Below are positions 1 through 9,150 of a stretch of DNA of 20,908 nt, piece by piece. The position numbers were made by a program, and so were the translations under genes. Within the stretch, counting starts at the first letter, position 1. The number at the start of each line of letters is the position of its first letter. The notes beneath the pieces were generated by a model. The model made no database searches, was not told the DNA's origin, and saw nothing but the letters and a program-made list of their open reading frames with translations. Origin of the DNA: Bremia lactucae (Eukaryota > Oomycota > Peronosporomycetes > Peronosporales > Peronosporaceae); contig NC_090613.1 of NCBI RefSeq assembly GCF_004359215.1, forward strand, positions 6,356,379 through 6,377,286, given 5' to 3'.

Positions 1-1371
1 ATCAGACCGATTCCTCCCTCCACGAACAGGACTTGGAGAGCGAAAAACATCACGCGAGTAACGCGGACCCCTTAGCATTATCCTCTCAAATAGGTCCAAG
101 CAAGTCTACAGGCGTTCATAACCCTGACGAGCCTTCGCTCGGACATCAACGAGATCCGAGGTCAGTCGTTAGACTTGACCCTCGACATCCGCAATACGTC
201 GTTCAAAGGCATTTAATGCATGCGACTGAACGGACGAAGATAAGGCAGCCGCGAGAAGGTGAGCGAGATCGCCACTCCTATCGGGCGCCACCTGCACTGA
301 TGGATGCGGGTGGGAATCAACGCTTCCTTGTTGGAAGGCTGCTTGCTCACTGATCGGTGAGTCAAAGATATCATATCCTCGTCCAATGGAAAGGTTACCC
401 GAAGACTTTTGACTTTTGGGAACCGATCGATACCCTTCGTATTGATGTGCCCGGCTTGGTTGCTGCCTACGAAAAGGAGCACCAGCTGAGGCCACTTCGC
501 TATTCTCAAATGGACTAGCAGAAGCAGCGTAGTGAGAAGAAACTGGGGGTACAGTACCACCCATGATTTCTTTCACACGCAAACGGGCGAAATTAATTCG
601 CTGCGACCGCTATTTCATCGCATCGGAATGCGGATGAATGCGGCGCAGGAAATCCGCCTCGTATTGGTCGGGCGTTCCATTTGAACGCAACACGACCGGG
701 ATCGGGAAAATACGCCCAAGCGATTTTCCCTGAGCCCTCCATGATAGAAAGACGTTATAATATTTATGTGCGTCTACAAGAGCGCGCTCTAGGAGCGACG
801 CTCTTGGCCCGTTTAATCGAGGCCATTTTGACGGAGGGGGCATCGATGATATGCCACCCGTCACATAGCCACGTTCTAAAAGACTGGCTTGTGACACCGA
901 CTGAGCACCTTCACGTGTCGTCGGCGGAGCTTAAGGCTCAAAATCCTTTATGTCAGAACAATTATAAAATATGCTCTGAGCATAAGGCGTTGTGGTTATA
1001 CCCAATGGAGAAGCGACTGCGTCTTCATGGGCATCGCTTTCATTACCTGTCGCTGCGCTTCCCAGCTTAGACGACGGGACAGCATTCGTAAATGATGCTG
1101 TCTCCATGTTGTGAGCCAAGAGAGAAGTTTGGATGGGCAATAATGCCGCATCATCATTCCTCATGAGCTCTTTGTCCGCATCACTACTATGAGGTGACGG
1201 CAACGGTGTCGACTCATTGTAGTCGACAATGAGCGACGGATCAACATCCTCACTGTTAAAGTGGGATGGTTCGTTAAGCCCAGTTAATGCGACAACAGCA
1301 GTTGCTGTCCGCGTTGCGACAGAGGAATTAGACGCTGCCAGCGTGTTAAAGCGGCACTTGCTCTTAGCGCG
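1..1371 (-). pseudogene. decayed antisense accessory ORF at the 3' end of gypsy element B
   Basis: A single minus-strand frame can be read from about 1371 down to the window edge. It is broken by four stops: TAA 933-931, TAG 612-610, TAA 171-169 and TAG 108-106. Just downstream of its start it reads DPSLIVDYNES, matching DPSLEVDYECES in the antisense ORF of element A (12678-11842 and 20578-20908), so the two are homologous. The later part has a likely coiled coil (ALNAFERRIADVEGQV, then heptad-like sequence) and near the window edge an SR/RG-rich basic stretch (RSPSPVRGGR). It lies antisense to its element, because the polypurine tract and LTR B at 1548-1590 read on the plus strand. I do not recognise a known domain. 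The function is unknown; a nucleic-acid-binding accessory or Gag-like protein is a guess. The coding frame is real, but this copy is dead. Confidence 0.6.
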
Positions 1372-1547
1372 AGGTTAAGTGGATGTCTTCGCAGACGGCC
1401 CACCATTGTGGCCCCTTTAAACTGCCATTTTCGGCGCTGTGTATTTAACACAGGTCGCTAGAGTGACTGAGAAAACTAGCGGCGCGGTAAGCAGCTTGCA
1501 TTTCCTCCTTCCTCTTTGACGAATTTCAAATGTAAATTCGTTTTAAT

Positions 1548-1558
1548 AGGGAAGATGG
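1548..1558 (+). other. polypurine tract of element B
   Basis: The purine-rich run AGGGAAGATGG directly abuts TGTGACGGG, the start of LTR B. This is the position of the plus-strand primer in Ty3/gypsy elements, and it fixes element B as plus-oriented. Confidence 0.5.
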
Positions 1559-1590
1559 TGTGACGGGCTTAAGCTGCCCCAATGTTACAC
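1559..1590 (+). repeat. LTR B, left piece of the split 3' LTR
   Basis: 32 nt starting TGTGACGGGCTTAAG and ending AATGTTACAC. The LTR-B copy at 5682 starts the same way (TGTAACGTGCTAAAG, AATGTTACAC) but continues straight into CGTCCCCGTTAAG. Here that continuation is missing and reappears at 15400, after element A, so LTR A interrupted this LTR. Confidence 0.75.
1586..1590. repeat. target-site duplication TACAC, left copy
   Basis: TACAC immediately before the TGTAACGGGG start of LTR A. The same five bases directly follow the end of the other LTR A at 15394. Removing one copy restores an uninterrupted LTR B. Five-base duplications are typical of Ty3/gypsy integrases. Confidence 0.75.
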
Positions 1591-2034
1591 TGTAACGGGG
1601 TGTATCGTTACATGAAATTAACACTTAAAGGTTGTTAATTAATAGATTATCTAAAAGGTAGATAATATTTGAAGAATACTACTTTGTGAAGAAATACTCA
1701 AAATTCTTATGTATAAATAGGTATAGGCCATTACATCTATTTATTCCGCAGACTAATCAGCTGCAGGAGTAATCAAAGAGAGTTACAGATAAGAAAGAGA
1801 TAAGAATTCATTTACATATTCAGTATTAAATTAAAATTAAGTTAGCATTTACAAAGATAGAACAAGAGACACTTGATTATATTTAATACGGTTTTTATTT
1901 ACCTCTTAAGTCTAGTTGTCTTTAGAGAAGTCTTCCTCTGCACGCATGTCAACTAACGTAAGGCACCACTCGCAACTGAAGCAGTGCGAAGTGGACTTGT
2001 ACTGAAACTTTACAAGTCGTTGTGCCCCGTTACA
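1591..2034 (+). repeat. LTR A, 5' LTR (444 bp)
   Basis: Begins TGTAACGGGGTG and ends CCCCGTTACA, giving perfect 10-bp inverted ends of TG...CA type. Four further full or partial copies are in the window: 12761-12913 plus 15096-15394, 15564-15705 (worn), 19534-19965, and 20051-20500 in reverse. The LTR is AT-rich in the middle. It contains short hairpins such as ATTATCT/AGATAAT near its start and GACTTGTA/TACAAGTC near its end. A primer-site-like TGG follows two bases after its end and a gag frame follows that, so this is a 5' LTR on the plus strand. Confidence 0.9.
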
Positions 2035-2036
2035 CC

Positions 2037-2054
2037 TGGTAGCACTTTGTAGTC
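2037..2054 (+). other. primer-binding site, element A
   Basis: TGGTAGCACTTTGTAGTC begins two bases after the LTR end. Element C (10964-10951, minus) has TGGTAGCACTCGTAGTC at the same spacing, and the copy at 19968 has TGGTGGCACTTTGTAGTC. TGGTAGCA would pair with a tRNA ending TGCTACCA, as initiator Met-tRNA often does. The match beyond eight bases cannot be judged here. Confidence 0.6.
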
Positions 2055-2081
2055 CGTCCAAGGACCACAATTCCCACAGAA

Positions 2082-2990
2082 ATGTTAGATGATAGTGGGA
2101 ATACGCATCACGTTTCCCCTGGAAGCTACTTTTTTCTAAGTGATATAGAAAGGTGTGCGATTGAACGAATGAGTTCGACCGTAGGAAACGATGCAATCCT
2201 GGCATTGCTGTCCAACATAGACAGAGATGCCCTCCATTCATCCATCGCCAAGTTCATACAACATGAACTTGACGAGATGAAGGAAAAAGTAGCCTTGCTG
2301 AATCAGCAAGGCTCTCAACAGGCGGGACTGTTGAGGTTACAACAGGTACAGACCCCTGTACCTGGAATGACGCAAACGCTTCGTCCCGAAACTTTAAAGA
2401 TTGACAACTCTAAGTATAGGGGAGTCGAAGATGACTCCCTTTTGAGATGCTCTGTCGAGTTAGACGATGCCATAAAGGCACGTCACATCATCGACGAGAA
2501 AAATCAAATCGCATTCGCTCAACCAAATCTGACAGGTCGTGCCAAAACTTGGTCATTGGGCCTCAAGTTGCGCGACCCATACGTCTTTGGGTCGCTAGAG
2601 GCTTTTAAAACCCGACTCAAACAGACGTTTGAACCACCAAGGGCTGAGTTCAGAGCTCGTTCAGAGCTTCTGAAACTCAAGCAAGGCAAGCGTGATGTGC
2701 ACGCATATGCCCAGCACATACGACTCTTAGCGAGTTGTATTACAAATAACCCAGTTCATGAACACACGTTGATTACGGTGTTCATGCAAGGTCTTACGGA
2801 TGGTCCCGTAAAGACCCACCTGTTCCGCTTGGAACTGGATACGCTTGAAGAAGCAATATCCGTNACCAATTGCAGCACTTATCGACCACGGTGGACGTCA
2901 AATTTTGTAGTTAGCAGGGGTTACCACGTTTCGAAAGAAAAGTTATCAGAGGGAGGACTGTTGTTGCCATATAAGAGATTGACTGACTGA
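2082..2990 (+). pseudogene. Gag of Ty3/gypsy element A, truncated
   Basis: The ATG follows the leader and the frame starts MLDDSGNTHHVSPGSY. Residues about 115-260 look like a retrotransposon Gag capsid region: a predicted helix series with LTGRAKTWSLGLKLRDP, the FEPP-R--L--LKQGKRDVHAYAQH core, and VFMQGLTDGPVKTHLFR. This is the general pattern of the Retrotrans_gag family. The homology stops abruptly at the ambiguous base 2864, and the remaining open frame to 2990 does not look like Gag. No zinc knuckle or polymerase follows in this orientation. The DNA is full of perfect hairpins, for example 2291-2313 (10-bp arms, 3-nt loop), 2343-2364 (9 bp) and 2572-2595 (8 bp). This Gag differs from that of element C. 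Confidence 0.8.
2864..2864. other. single ambiguous base, probable contig join
   Basis: A lone N sits exactly where Gag homology ends. One shifted frame just after it reads ALIDHG, reminiscent of a retroviral-type protease from an unrelated element, so the sequence on the two sides may not belong together. Confidence 0.5.
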
Positions 2991-3881
2991 TCTAGAAAGC
3001 TGAGAATCTGACTAATTTATCTTGTCCGTGAATTGAGGTGGTAGATGTAGAAGGGCAACCAATTCTGTAATTACTCGCAATATGTACTTCTGATACTATT
3101 GAAATTGGGAGCCGTTAGTATTCACTCTCCTCTTGATAGAATTCACTCACCCCCTAATTCATTGACTAAAATTCACTAAAATTGACGCTAGACGGAAATT
3201 AATATTCACTCACTTTTACCAACTCAAAAGTCAACTATACTTTGCCGAAGTAGCTCACTATATCGCTCTAGCAATCTAATGACGTTTGAAATGGTGGGCA
3301 CGCGGATTAAAAATACAAGCGCCACAGATTGTTGGGATCAATGAGCTGATTGTCCATGCAGTTAAAGTACAAGTGCGATGAGCCAAAGACTGTTTATTGG
3401 GAAGTCGATGCTGAGTCGATTTGGTATCGGATGATTCAGGCTTTTAAAAACCTTGATCCGTCCATGTAAACGACACATAGACAACGTCTTGCCGTCTGCT
3501 TATGAGGCTATTTGCATCTTCTCATTCTCATAAACGACTAGGTTTGTTTATTTGACCTGGTGGCCTATTATGTCTGGTAATGTTTGTTTTTCGGTGATAA
3601 CAAAGCGAAGTCGAGGACTTACATTAAGTAGTATGATTGATCCGCGTAATATGGAAGGCAATAGATTATTCCGAGGTAAAAAAAAGAAGTGTATTACGAA
3701 CTGTGAGCACATTCCACTATAATCATCGTGCAAGAATGTAGATTTGACTTAAATTACCACTGGCGCAGTGATCGGAGAATTAAACTTTAATTGCCGCAGC
3801 GTCCGGTGTCAAGAGAAAATATAGTCATGTTTTTATATTTCATGCAAACATTGATGTTATCGCGCGACTATCGCAGAAAAA
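2865..3881. other. 1-kb stretch without a recognised gene
   Basis: AT-rich. 2866-2960 may hold a tiny protease-like retroelement scrap (ALIDHG, then a frameshift). 3120-3210 has four copies of ATTCACT plus near copies. 3356-3469 (plus) could encode 37 residues starting MQLKYKCDEPKTVYWEV, which I cannot place. The region just before 3882 is the 3' flank of the M96-like gene. No RNA gene or LTR is seen. Confidence 0.5.
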
Positions 3882-5455
3882 TTATAGATTCTGAGCATTT
3901 ACAGCTTGATCCATTAACACATTCTCAATTAACTCCTGGCTTGCCGTAATATTACCTGCCACGGTTCCCAACATAAAATCTGTGAGCGCACGTACTGCCG
4001 CGGGGTCACACACCGTTAAATTTTCTTTTTCCGGAGACACCAGGGAGCAAAGCTGAAAGAGTGAAAATTCTTGGTCGGGCATTGATGACTTCGATCGCTT
4101 AACGAGAGCATAACCCTGGTGGCGAAAGGCAAGGCCCTTCACGCGCTGGTCGTCAAATTCTAGCGGGACAACACTTGCGATCCAGATCACTATTTCGCGA
4201 TCTTCTTCAACGTATCGACGGAGCACTTGCTTAGCATGGAAATCAGCGCGTGCATTGTCGGCAAAAAACTCCTTAGCAAAATCCTCCATAATGGTATCGG
4301 GCATATTTGGCGACTCCAAGTGCTTTTTTATCGTGGTTACAAACACAGCGTCAGTCTGCTAAAACATTCTTGTAGCAGCAACTATTTCTAATCGGACCTT
4401 ACCTTAGCCACTTTTCCTTCATACATGTTGCCGCGATGCTTTTCTGCTCCCTTAAAGTGGCCCCACACAGCTTTTGCAGTTGCGCGCATTCCAAATGGCA
4501 TTACTTTGTTAGCAAAGATATCAAGATACATGCAGTCAGCTCCTTCACGCATTCTGGCATCACGATGCGTAGCTTCCATCGTTGCCAGCCCATTCTTTGC
4601 GAATACTGCATCAACCTCGTGATATGCGCGGTCTAAATGTATCAGCAAGTCTTGAAAATCGTTCACATCAGCTCGAAATTCAAGCGTCCGTCCTTGCGAG
4701 TACTTGGACACCTTATTCTGAGAAAAAGTCGAGCATTTAGACACTTGCTGCTTTGTCCTTTTCAACAGTAAGCTCTCAAGATTTCTGGCCATTCGAATCT
4801 GATCTTGGAGAATAAGTTTAAGGCGAACATTCTCGCGCTCTGCTATTTCCCTCCTCCTGCGTTGTCGATATGCCACCTCTTCCCAAGTTCCTGGTATCTG
4901 CGCAGTTTCATGTGCAGTCATGGTACAATCGTGCGCTTTTAAGTCAGTGTGCTGCTTCTCATCTTTGAGACGAATTGTCTGCTTTCTCGAATGAAGCTTT
5001 TGCGCCTGTAGTTCAGCCTCCAGTTGTGTTACCTTTTCACGAAGAAAAGCTAGCTCGATCTTTCGCTCATTTCGAGCTCGATTCGGATCTCCTCTTGTCA
5101 TCGGCTTTTTTATGCCGCCTGTCGTCTTCTTTCTGCCTCTCCTCACCAATTTATTATTATTTAAGACTGATGCGGCAGCAAAATCACCACTTCGAAGTCT
5201 CATAGACGATTGTGGTGATAGTTGAAACCGTGGAGAAGGCAAAGCTGATACTGTCAAATCGCTGACGGTATGAGATGGTGTATGATGGACCGGAAAAGTA
5301 GGCGATGATGGAAGCACGAACTTATCAACAGGAGAAAGGGTCGTTTCGGATGACAAAGATGCTCTTAATACTGGTGAGTCGATGGAGTACTGCTCCACGA
5401 ACGATAGCGCGGCACTAAAAGCACCCATGGAATCCTCATCCTCCAGGAAGGCCAT
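3882..5455 (-). CDS. M96 mating-specific-family / bZIP-like protein, two exons
   Basis: Join of 5455-4403 and 4358-3882 gives 509 residues. Exon 1 runs in phase 0 to AAG, followed by GTAAGG; the 44-nt intron ends TTTTAG and the frame resumes with QTDAVFVTTIKKHLE. The ATG at 5455 gives MAFLEDEDSM, typical of this oomycete family; the open frame upstream has no ATG. Residues about 112-160 hold a basic stretch followed by a leucine-heptad coiled coil (NRARNERKIELAFLREKV), a degenerate bZIP. About 190-226 has a second basic helix (WEEVAYRQRRRREIAE) and a coiled coil. The C-terminal part (about 240-509) resembles the START-like domain of M96 proteins, with EFFADNARADFHAKQVLRR as a strong family signature. 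This suggests a nuclear or regulatory protein; M96 was first described as mating-induced in Phytophthora, and this copy's role is unknown. The frame is intact. It lies inside the span bounded by the two LTRs of element A, which is unexpected for a host gene. Confidence 0.85.
4359..4402 (-). other. 44-nt intron of the M96-like gene
   Basis: GT at 4402-4401 and AG at 4360-4359 on the minus strand, phase 0. Without removing it, exon 1 would stop at the TAG at 4390-4388. With it removed, both sides read as one M96-family protein. It is short even for an oomycete. Confidence 0.75.
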
Positions 5456-5681
5456 AAATTCAACCAAAACTCAGCCACTATACCGCCACCCCTCCAGTCT
5501 AGATGAAGAAAACATAGCTCCTGGCTTGGTTAAGTACGAACTTGAGGAAGACCGATTTGGCCCATGGGTTGCAAAAGGCCAATTTTATGATGAAAAAAAT
5601 CATCCAAATAGTGAAACAAATCCTTAAAATCTGCAATTACTAAAATACTACCAACCGAGCCATACTGCCGTTGTGTAGCGG

Positions 5682-5950
5682 TGTAACGTGCTAAAGGTGC
5701 CCTAATGTTACACCGTCCCCGTTAAGTACACTTGGTGTACTTAAGGGGATGGTCAATTACTAAATAATAGTAAATAGACCCACCACTCGGGTGTGGTACA
5801 AATTTGTGACCAAACCTTGTGTATGTGATGCACATGGAAGCATTCACATTAGGGGGATGACGCCCAGCGTCATCCTTGATGACGGCTAGCGTCATCCGTT
5901 ACGCAAGGTATCTAGAAAGATACGCTCGCAATACATATTAAGTGCTATCT
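5682..5950 (+). repeat. LTR B fragment, truncated at its 3' side
   Basis: Starts TGTAACGTGCTAAAG and aligns through to 5905 with the split LTR B (1559-1590 plus 15400-15563). It contains a strong hairpin with arms TTAAGTACAC / GTGTACTTAA, and two successive stem-loops built on GATGACG/CGTCATC. The homologous copy at 15540 has only one of these. Near 5950 it is joined to a broken integrase of opposite orientation, so neither element is complete here. It lies about 230 bp upstream of the M96-like start codon and could affect its promoter. Confidence 0.65.
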
Positions 5951-6879
5951 ATCGCTTACTTGTTTCCGAACGGTAACAGGGCTGATATCAGAAAGCCTAT
6001 CGGCTAATTCTCCCCCACCAAGCCCTGAACCACGCAATGGTATCGTTAATGGAACGCGTGGGTGGGTAAGACCGTTTACATAGAACGGAGTATAGCCTGT
6101 AGAGGCATGTACAGCGTTATTTAACGCAAACTCCACCACTGGGAGCATTGTGCTCCAGCGCTTTGGTGTCTGAGCACACACGCTGCGTAAAACGTCTTCA
6201 ATGACGCGACTGACACGTTCAGCTCGACCATCGGTCTGCGGACGGTCCGCTGTGGACATATCCAATCTGGTGCCAAGCATTCGGAAAATTGATTTCCAGA
6301 ATTTACCCGCGAACGGGGTCCCATTAGAGACAATTGACACTGGCAAACCATGTTGTCGAAACACGCGATCGATAAACAGCTTAGCTGTACTCTCTCCATC
6401 AATGGAATCCGGCACGGCCGCTAAGCGAGCCATTATGCTCAATTGGTCAACAAAGACCACTATACCGGAGTTACCGGCTAAATCTTTCGGTAGGCCGAAA
6501 CCAAAATCCATACTAATGGACTCCCAGCAACATATGGGACGGGAAGGCTCGCCAGTGGTGCAGCAGCATGCGCCGAGGTTTTAAACCGTTGGCAAGTTTC
6601 GCATGTGCGGACATATGTGCTGACCCATTTATAAAGTTTGGGCCACCAATAGCACTGGCTTATAGAGCCGTAGGCCTTTTCTCTACCGAGATGACCACCA
6701 AGGACAGTATCGTGTGCCTCATAGAGGATTCGGTACTTCAAATCCTCATCATGAGGAACAACGACACGCGGAGGGTCTGCTATGTCTGTGCAATAAAGTA
6801 AGAGGTCGTTATCGATAGAAAATCGATGTAAATTACCTAGCACGCAAACGTGTCAGCGATTTAATACCTAAATCAGAGG
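5945..6879 (-). pseudogene. integrase of gypsy element C, truncated
   Basis: The N-terminal zinc-binding region reads HDTVLGGHLGREKAY and CETCQRFK, an H-H-C-C (HHCC) finger. The rve catalytic core follows: MDFGFGLPKD then VFVDQLSIMARLAAVP (first Asp), TADRPQTDGRAERV (second Asp region), RVIEDVLRSVC and VVEFALNNAVH (Glu). A frame break near 6515 separates the finger from the core, and another precedes the finger near 6840. Family members carry SDRDPRF where this has SNGTPF, so key residues are altered. The protein ends at VTVRKQVSDR, well before the usual GPY/F module and C-terminal tail, because of the junction with LTR B at about 5950. Inactive. Confidence 0.85.
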
Positions 6880-7490
6880 GCTAGACCATTATCTAATCTC
6901 CTTAAAAAGGATACAGAATGGTGCTGGACTAGCACCAAAAATAATGCATTTCAAGCATTTAAAGATAGTCTTATCCATGCCCCGATTCTGGCACTGCCAA
7001 ACCCAAATTGGCCTTTCAGTGTCGTCTGTGACGCATCAGATTTTGCCATTGGCAGTGCTCTGTTACAAACAGATGTTGATGGGCATTAACGTGTTATTGC
7101 GTTCGAATCTAGACAGCTTAAAGCTGCGGAAAAGAACTACCCAGTTCATGACAAATAGTTGCTTGCTATGAAGTACGCTCTCGTCAAATTCAGAGCTCAT
7201 CTGCTCGGCTCTAAGTCGTTTGTGATAGAAACAGATCACGCGTCATTACGCACTGCGACTGAGTCGCCCCATCTCTCACAGAGAATGGCCCAATGGCTAT
7301 CGTTTTCGCGGAATGCAACTTTGAGGTGAAGTACAAGCCCGGCAAGCCGAATGCTTTGGCCGATGCGTTATCACGCAGGCCGGATTATGAGCTTTCTCAT
7401 TTAACGACTATCTCGTCGCCTATTCCTGAATTAATCCGTTCGGCTTACGCCAACGATGAACAGTGTGTAGCTCTGCTACGAGCTTTAAAG
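6880..7490 (+). pseudogene. RT tail and RNase H of element C, inverted in place
   Basis: On the plus strand the frame from 6880 reads ARPLSNLLKKDTEW, then the RNase H core: VCDASDFAIGSALLQ (first Asp), AFESRQLKAAEKNYPVH (Glu), ETDHASLRTATESPHLSQRM (Asp), KYKPGKPNALADALSRR and finally EQCVALLRALK. It carries TAA at 7087-7089, TAG at 7156-7158 and a 1-nt frameshift near 7308. The neighbouring RT (right) and integrase (left) are on the minus strand. RT stops just before ARPLSN and the integrase region starts just after LLRALK, so flipping this block would restore the normal gypsy order without loss. It is therefore an inversion, not a foreign insert. Confidence 0.85.
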
Positions 7491-8585
7491 AAATATCTGC
7501 GTAACTTTCGCTATATTTGTGTAAATAATTGGCGAGACCCAACCACTTACGCAAATCCTTTTGGCTTTAGGAACCGGCCAATCTACGATGGCTTTTACCT
7601 TAGCGGGATCCACTTTAAGGCCTCGCTTTCCAATGAAGCATCCTAATAAGGAAATTTTTCTGCGCCAAAATGCATTAGATGCATTGGCATACAATTTATT
7701 TGTGCGCATACACTCAAGCACTGCTCGCAAAATGGTCTAAATGGTTGTCCATATCCGACCGACCCTGCTCCGCACAACTATGGACAGAAATGTTATCGAA
7801 ATAAGTCTGTGCATAACCTCGATGAGGGCGAAACAGTTGCGTCACTAGACGATTAAATGTTGCCGGGGCGTTGGAAAGCCCTTGTGGCATAAACAGCCAC
7901 TCCCATAACATGCCGCTTGGGGTGCTAATAGCTGTAAGCGTGATATCGCTAGCTCGCATGAGCAATTGCTAGTAACCATCGAATAAGTCCATTATACTGT
8001 ACATTGTACATTCACCATATTATTCTGAAGAACATCATTTCTAGGAATGGGGTTTTGCGCTGGTATAGTGACAGCATTAAGCATTTTTAGCATGTACAAT
8101 GCGCCATTTACCATTTGGCTTTTTGACACAAAATGTCGGTGTCGGTGAGGCGATTTGCTCTCTCGTACCATTCCAGCCTCGTGCTTAGCACGGAAGAAAT
8201 CGTCAATGACGTCACACTGTTCCCTTGGTAAAAGGCCATTGTCTTGTGACACAGTATTTGGTTCCCGGAATTAAGTTAATTTCATGACGAGCACCTCTAT
8301 CCGGAGGTAAACCAGTTGGTGGATTATTACATACCACATCTTGGAATTCCTTAATCAAGGAATGAAAGGGAACCGTAGGATCTTTAAGGATCGATGACCC
8401 ATTTCGCGCACTAAGTACAGCTTTTGTGTCATCCAGGACAGCTTCGTCTAGAAGTGACGATGAGTTTAACTCAATTGTTGGTCGAATAGCCACCATTTCA
8501 GATAAGTCGCCAGCCTTTAAGGCTCGGCCGCACTCATCAATAGACATATCGTCTAGCTCAAAAAGAGCACGTAGCGAAGGGATAC
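7491..8585 (-). pseudogene. reverse transcriptase of element C, frameshifted
   Basis: Read right to left, the fragments give the start of a Ty3/gypsy RT (FHSLIKEFQDVV, PPDRGARHEINLIPGTKYC), then LPREQCDVIDDFFRAKHEAG, NAVTIPAQNPIPRNDVLQNN, PQGLSNAPATFNRLVTQLF, the active-site box YFDN at 7803-7792, and the connection LLGCFIGKRGLKVDPAKVKA. Frames change at least near 8240, 8100, 7970, 7720 and 7580. The catalytic box is YFDN where gypsy RTs have Y-x-DD, so one metal-binding Asp is Asn. Segments around the first catalytic Asp are scrambled or missing near 7990. It continues into the inverted block at 7490. Confidence 0.85.
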
Positions 8586-8919
8586 CGCAAGACTAACTTC
8601 CCCCTCAATTTTACCGGTCACTCCATTTACAAGCGTATGTAATTGCTCACTCGTATCACATTGTGAGAGTATTCACGCTTCGTGTCCATCCTGTCTTGGA
8701 GTGGAGACAATACGCCTCTTAGAGGCCGGGACATTCACGTCCCCGAATATTTCAGCATGTATTGGTTCTATACGAGACATGGTGTCTAATTTGACATCTT
8801 GCTAGGAATTAGGTAGTTCAACTTCCTTATCCAGCGAACGTTTAAGTGTCGCTTCACGTGCATTAGGAGGGTTTGACCCAAAATGCTCTGGCGAACCGCC
8901 AATAGTGTCACTATTGACA

Positions 8920-8991
8920 CTAAGTCCACCGAATGCGGTCGGCCGAGGTGGCACTGGTGCCACCTCGGCCGACCGCATTCGGTGGACTTAG
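8920..8991. repeat. 35-bp perfect inverted repeat, 2-nt spacer
   Basis: The arms are 8920-8954 and 8957-8991, exactly complementary, with TG between them. The left arm begins CTAAGTCCACCGAATGCGG and ends GAGGTGGCAC. The right arm is also the first part of a tandem repeat unit that recurs at 9078. Confidence 0.9.
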
Positions 8992-9150
8992 ACATGCCAT
9001 CCACGTATCTCAGGGATATTGCACCCTTGAGGTCCTGGTGAACCGCCAACAGTGTCACTACTGACACTCAGTATGATGCCACCTCGGCCGACCATACTCG
9101 GTGGACTTAGACGTGCCACTCCACGTATCACAGGGATATTGCACCCTTGA
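8957..9150. repeat. tandem duplication, about 119-bp period
   Basis: Unit 1 starts near 8957 and unit 2 near 9076. Both carry GCCACCTCGGCCGACC, then TCGGTGGACTTAGAC, then CAGGGATATTGCACCCTTGA, at offsets of 119 to 120 bp. A related GAACCGCCAA..GTGTCACTA block occurs before each unit (8893 and 9040). Confidence 0.8.

Noticed and set aside
33..353. Plus-strand open frame of 106 codons at the window start
   Set aside because: Lies opposite the homology-supported antisense ORF of element B and shows no retroelement motif.
3548..3733. Minus-strand 61-codon frame rich in Leu/Phe
   Set aside because: No recognisable protein, AT-rich sequence and no promoter or splice signals.
5456..5467. Upstream extension of the M96-like protein by four residues (LVEF)
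   Set aside because: It would need a TTG start; the ATG at 5455 is the first AUG and gives the usual start of the family.
5382..5627. Plus-strand open frame of 81 codons overlapping the start of the M96-like gene
   Set aside because: Overlaps a well-supported gene on the other strand and shows no domain; a shadow frame.
8920..8991. A MITE or small DNA transposon
   Set aside because: There is no target duplication and the arms are part of the element C coding region and of its tandem duplication.
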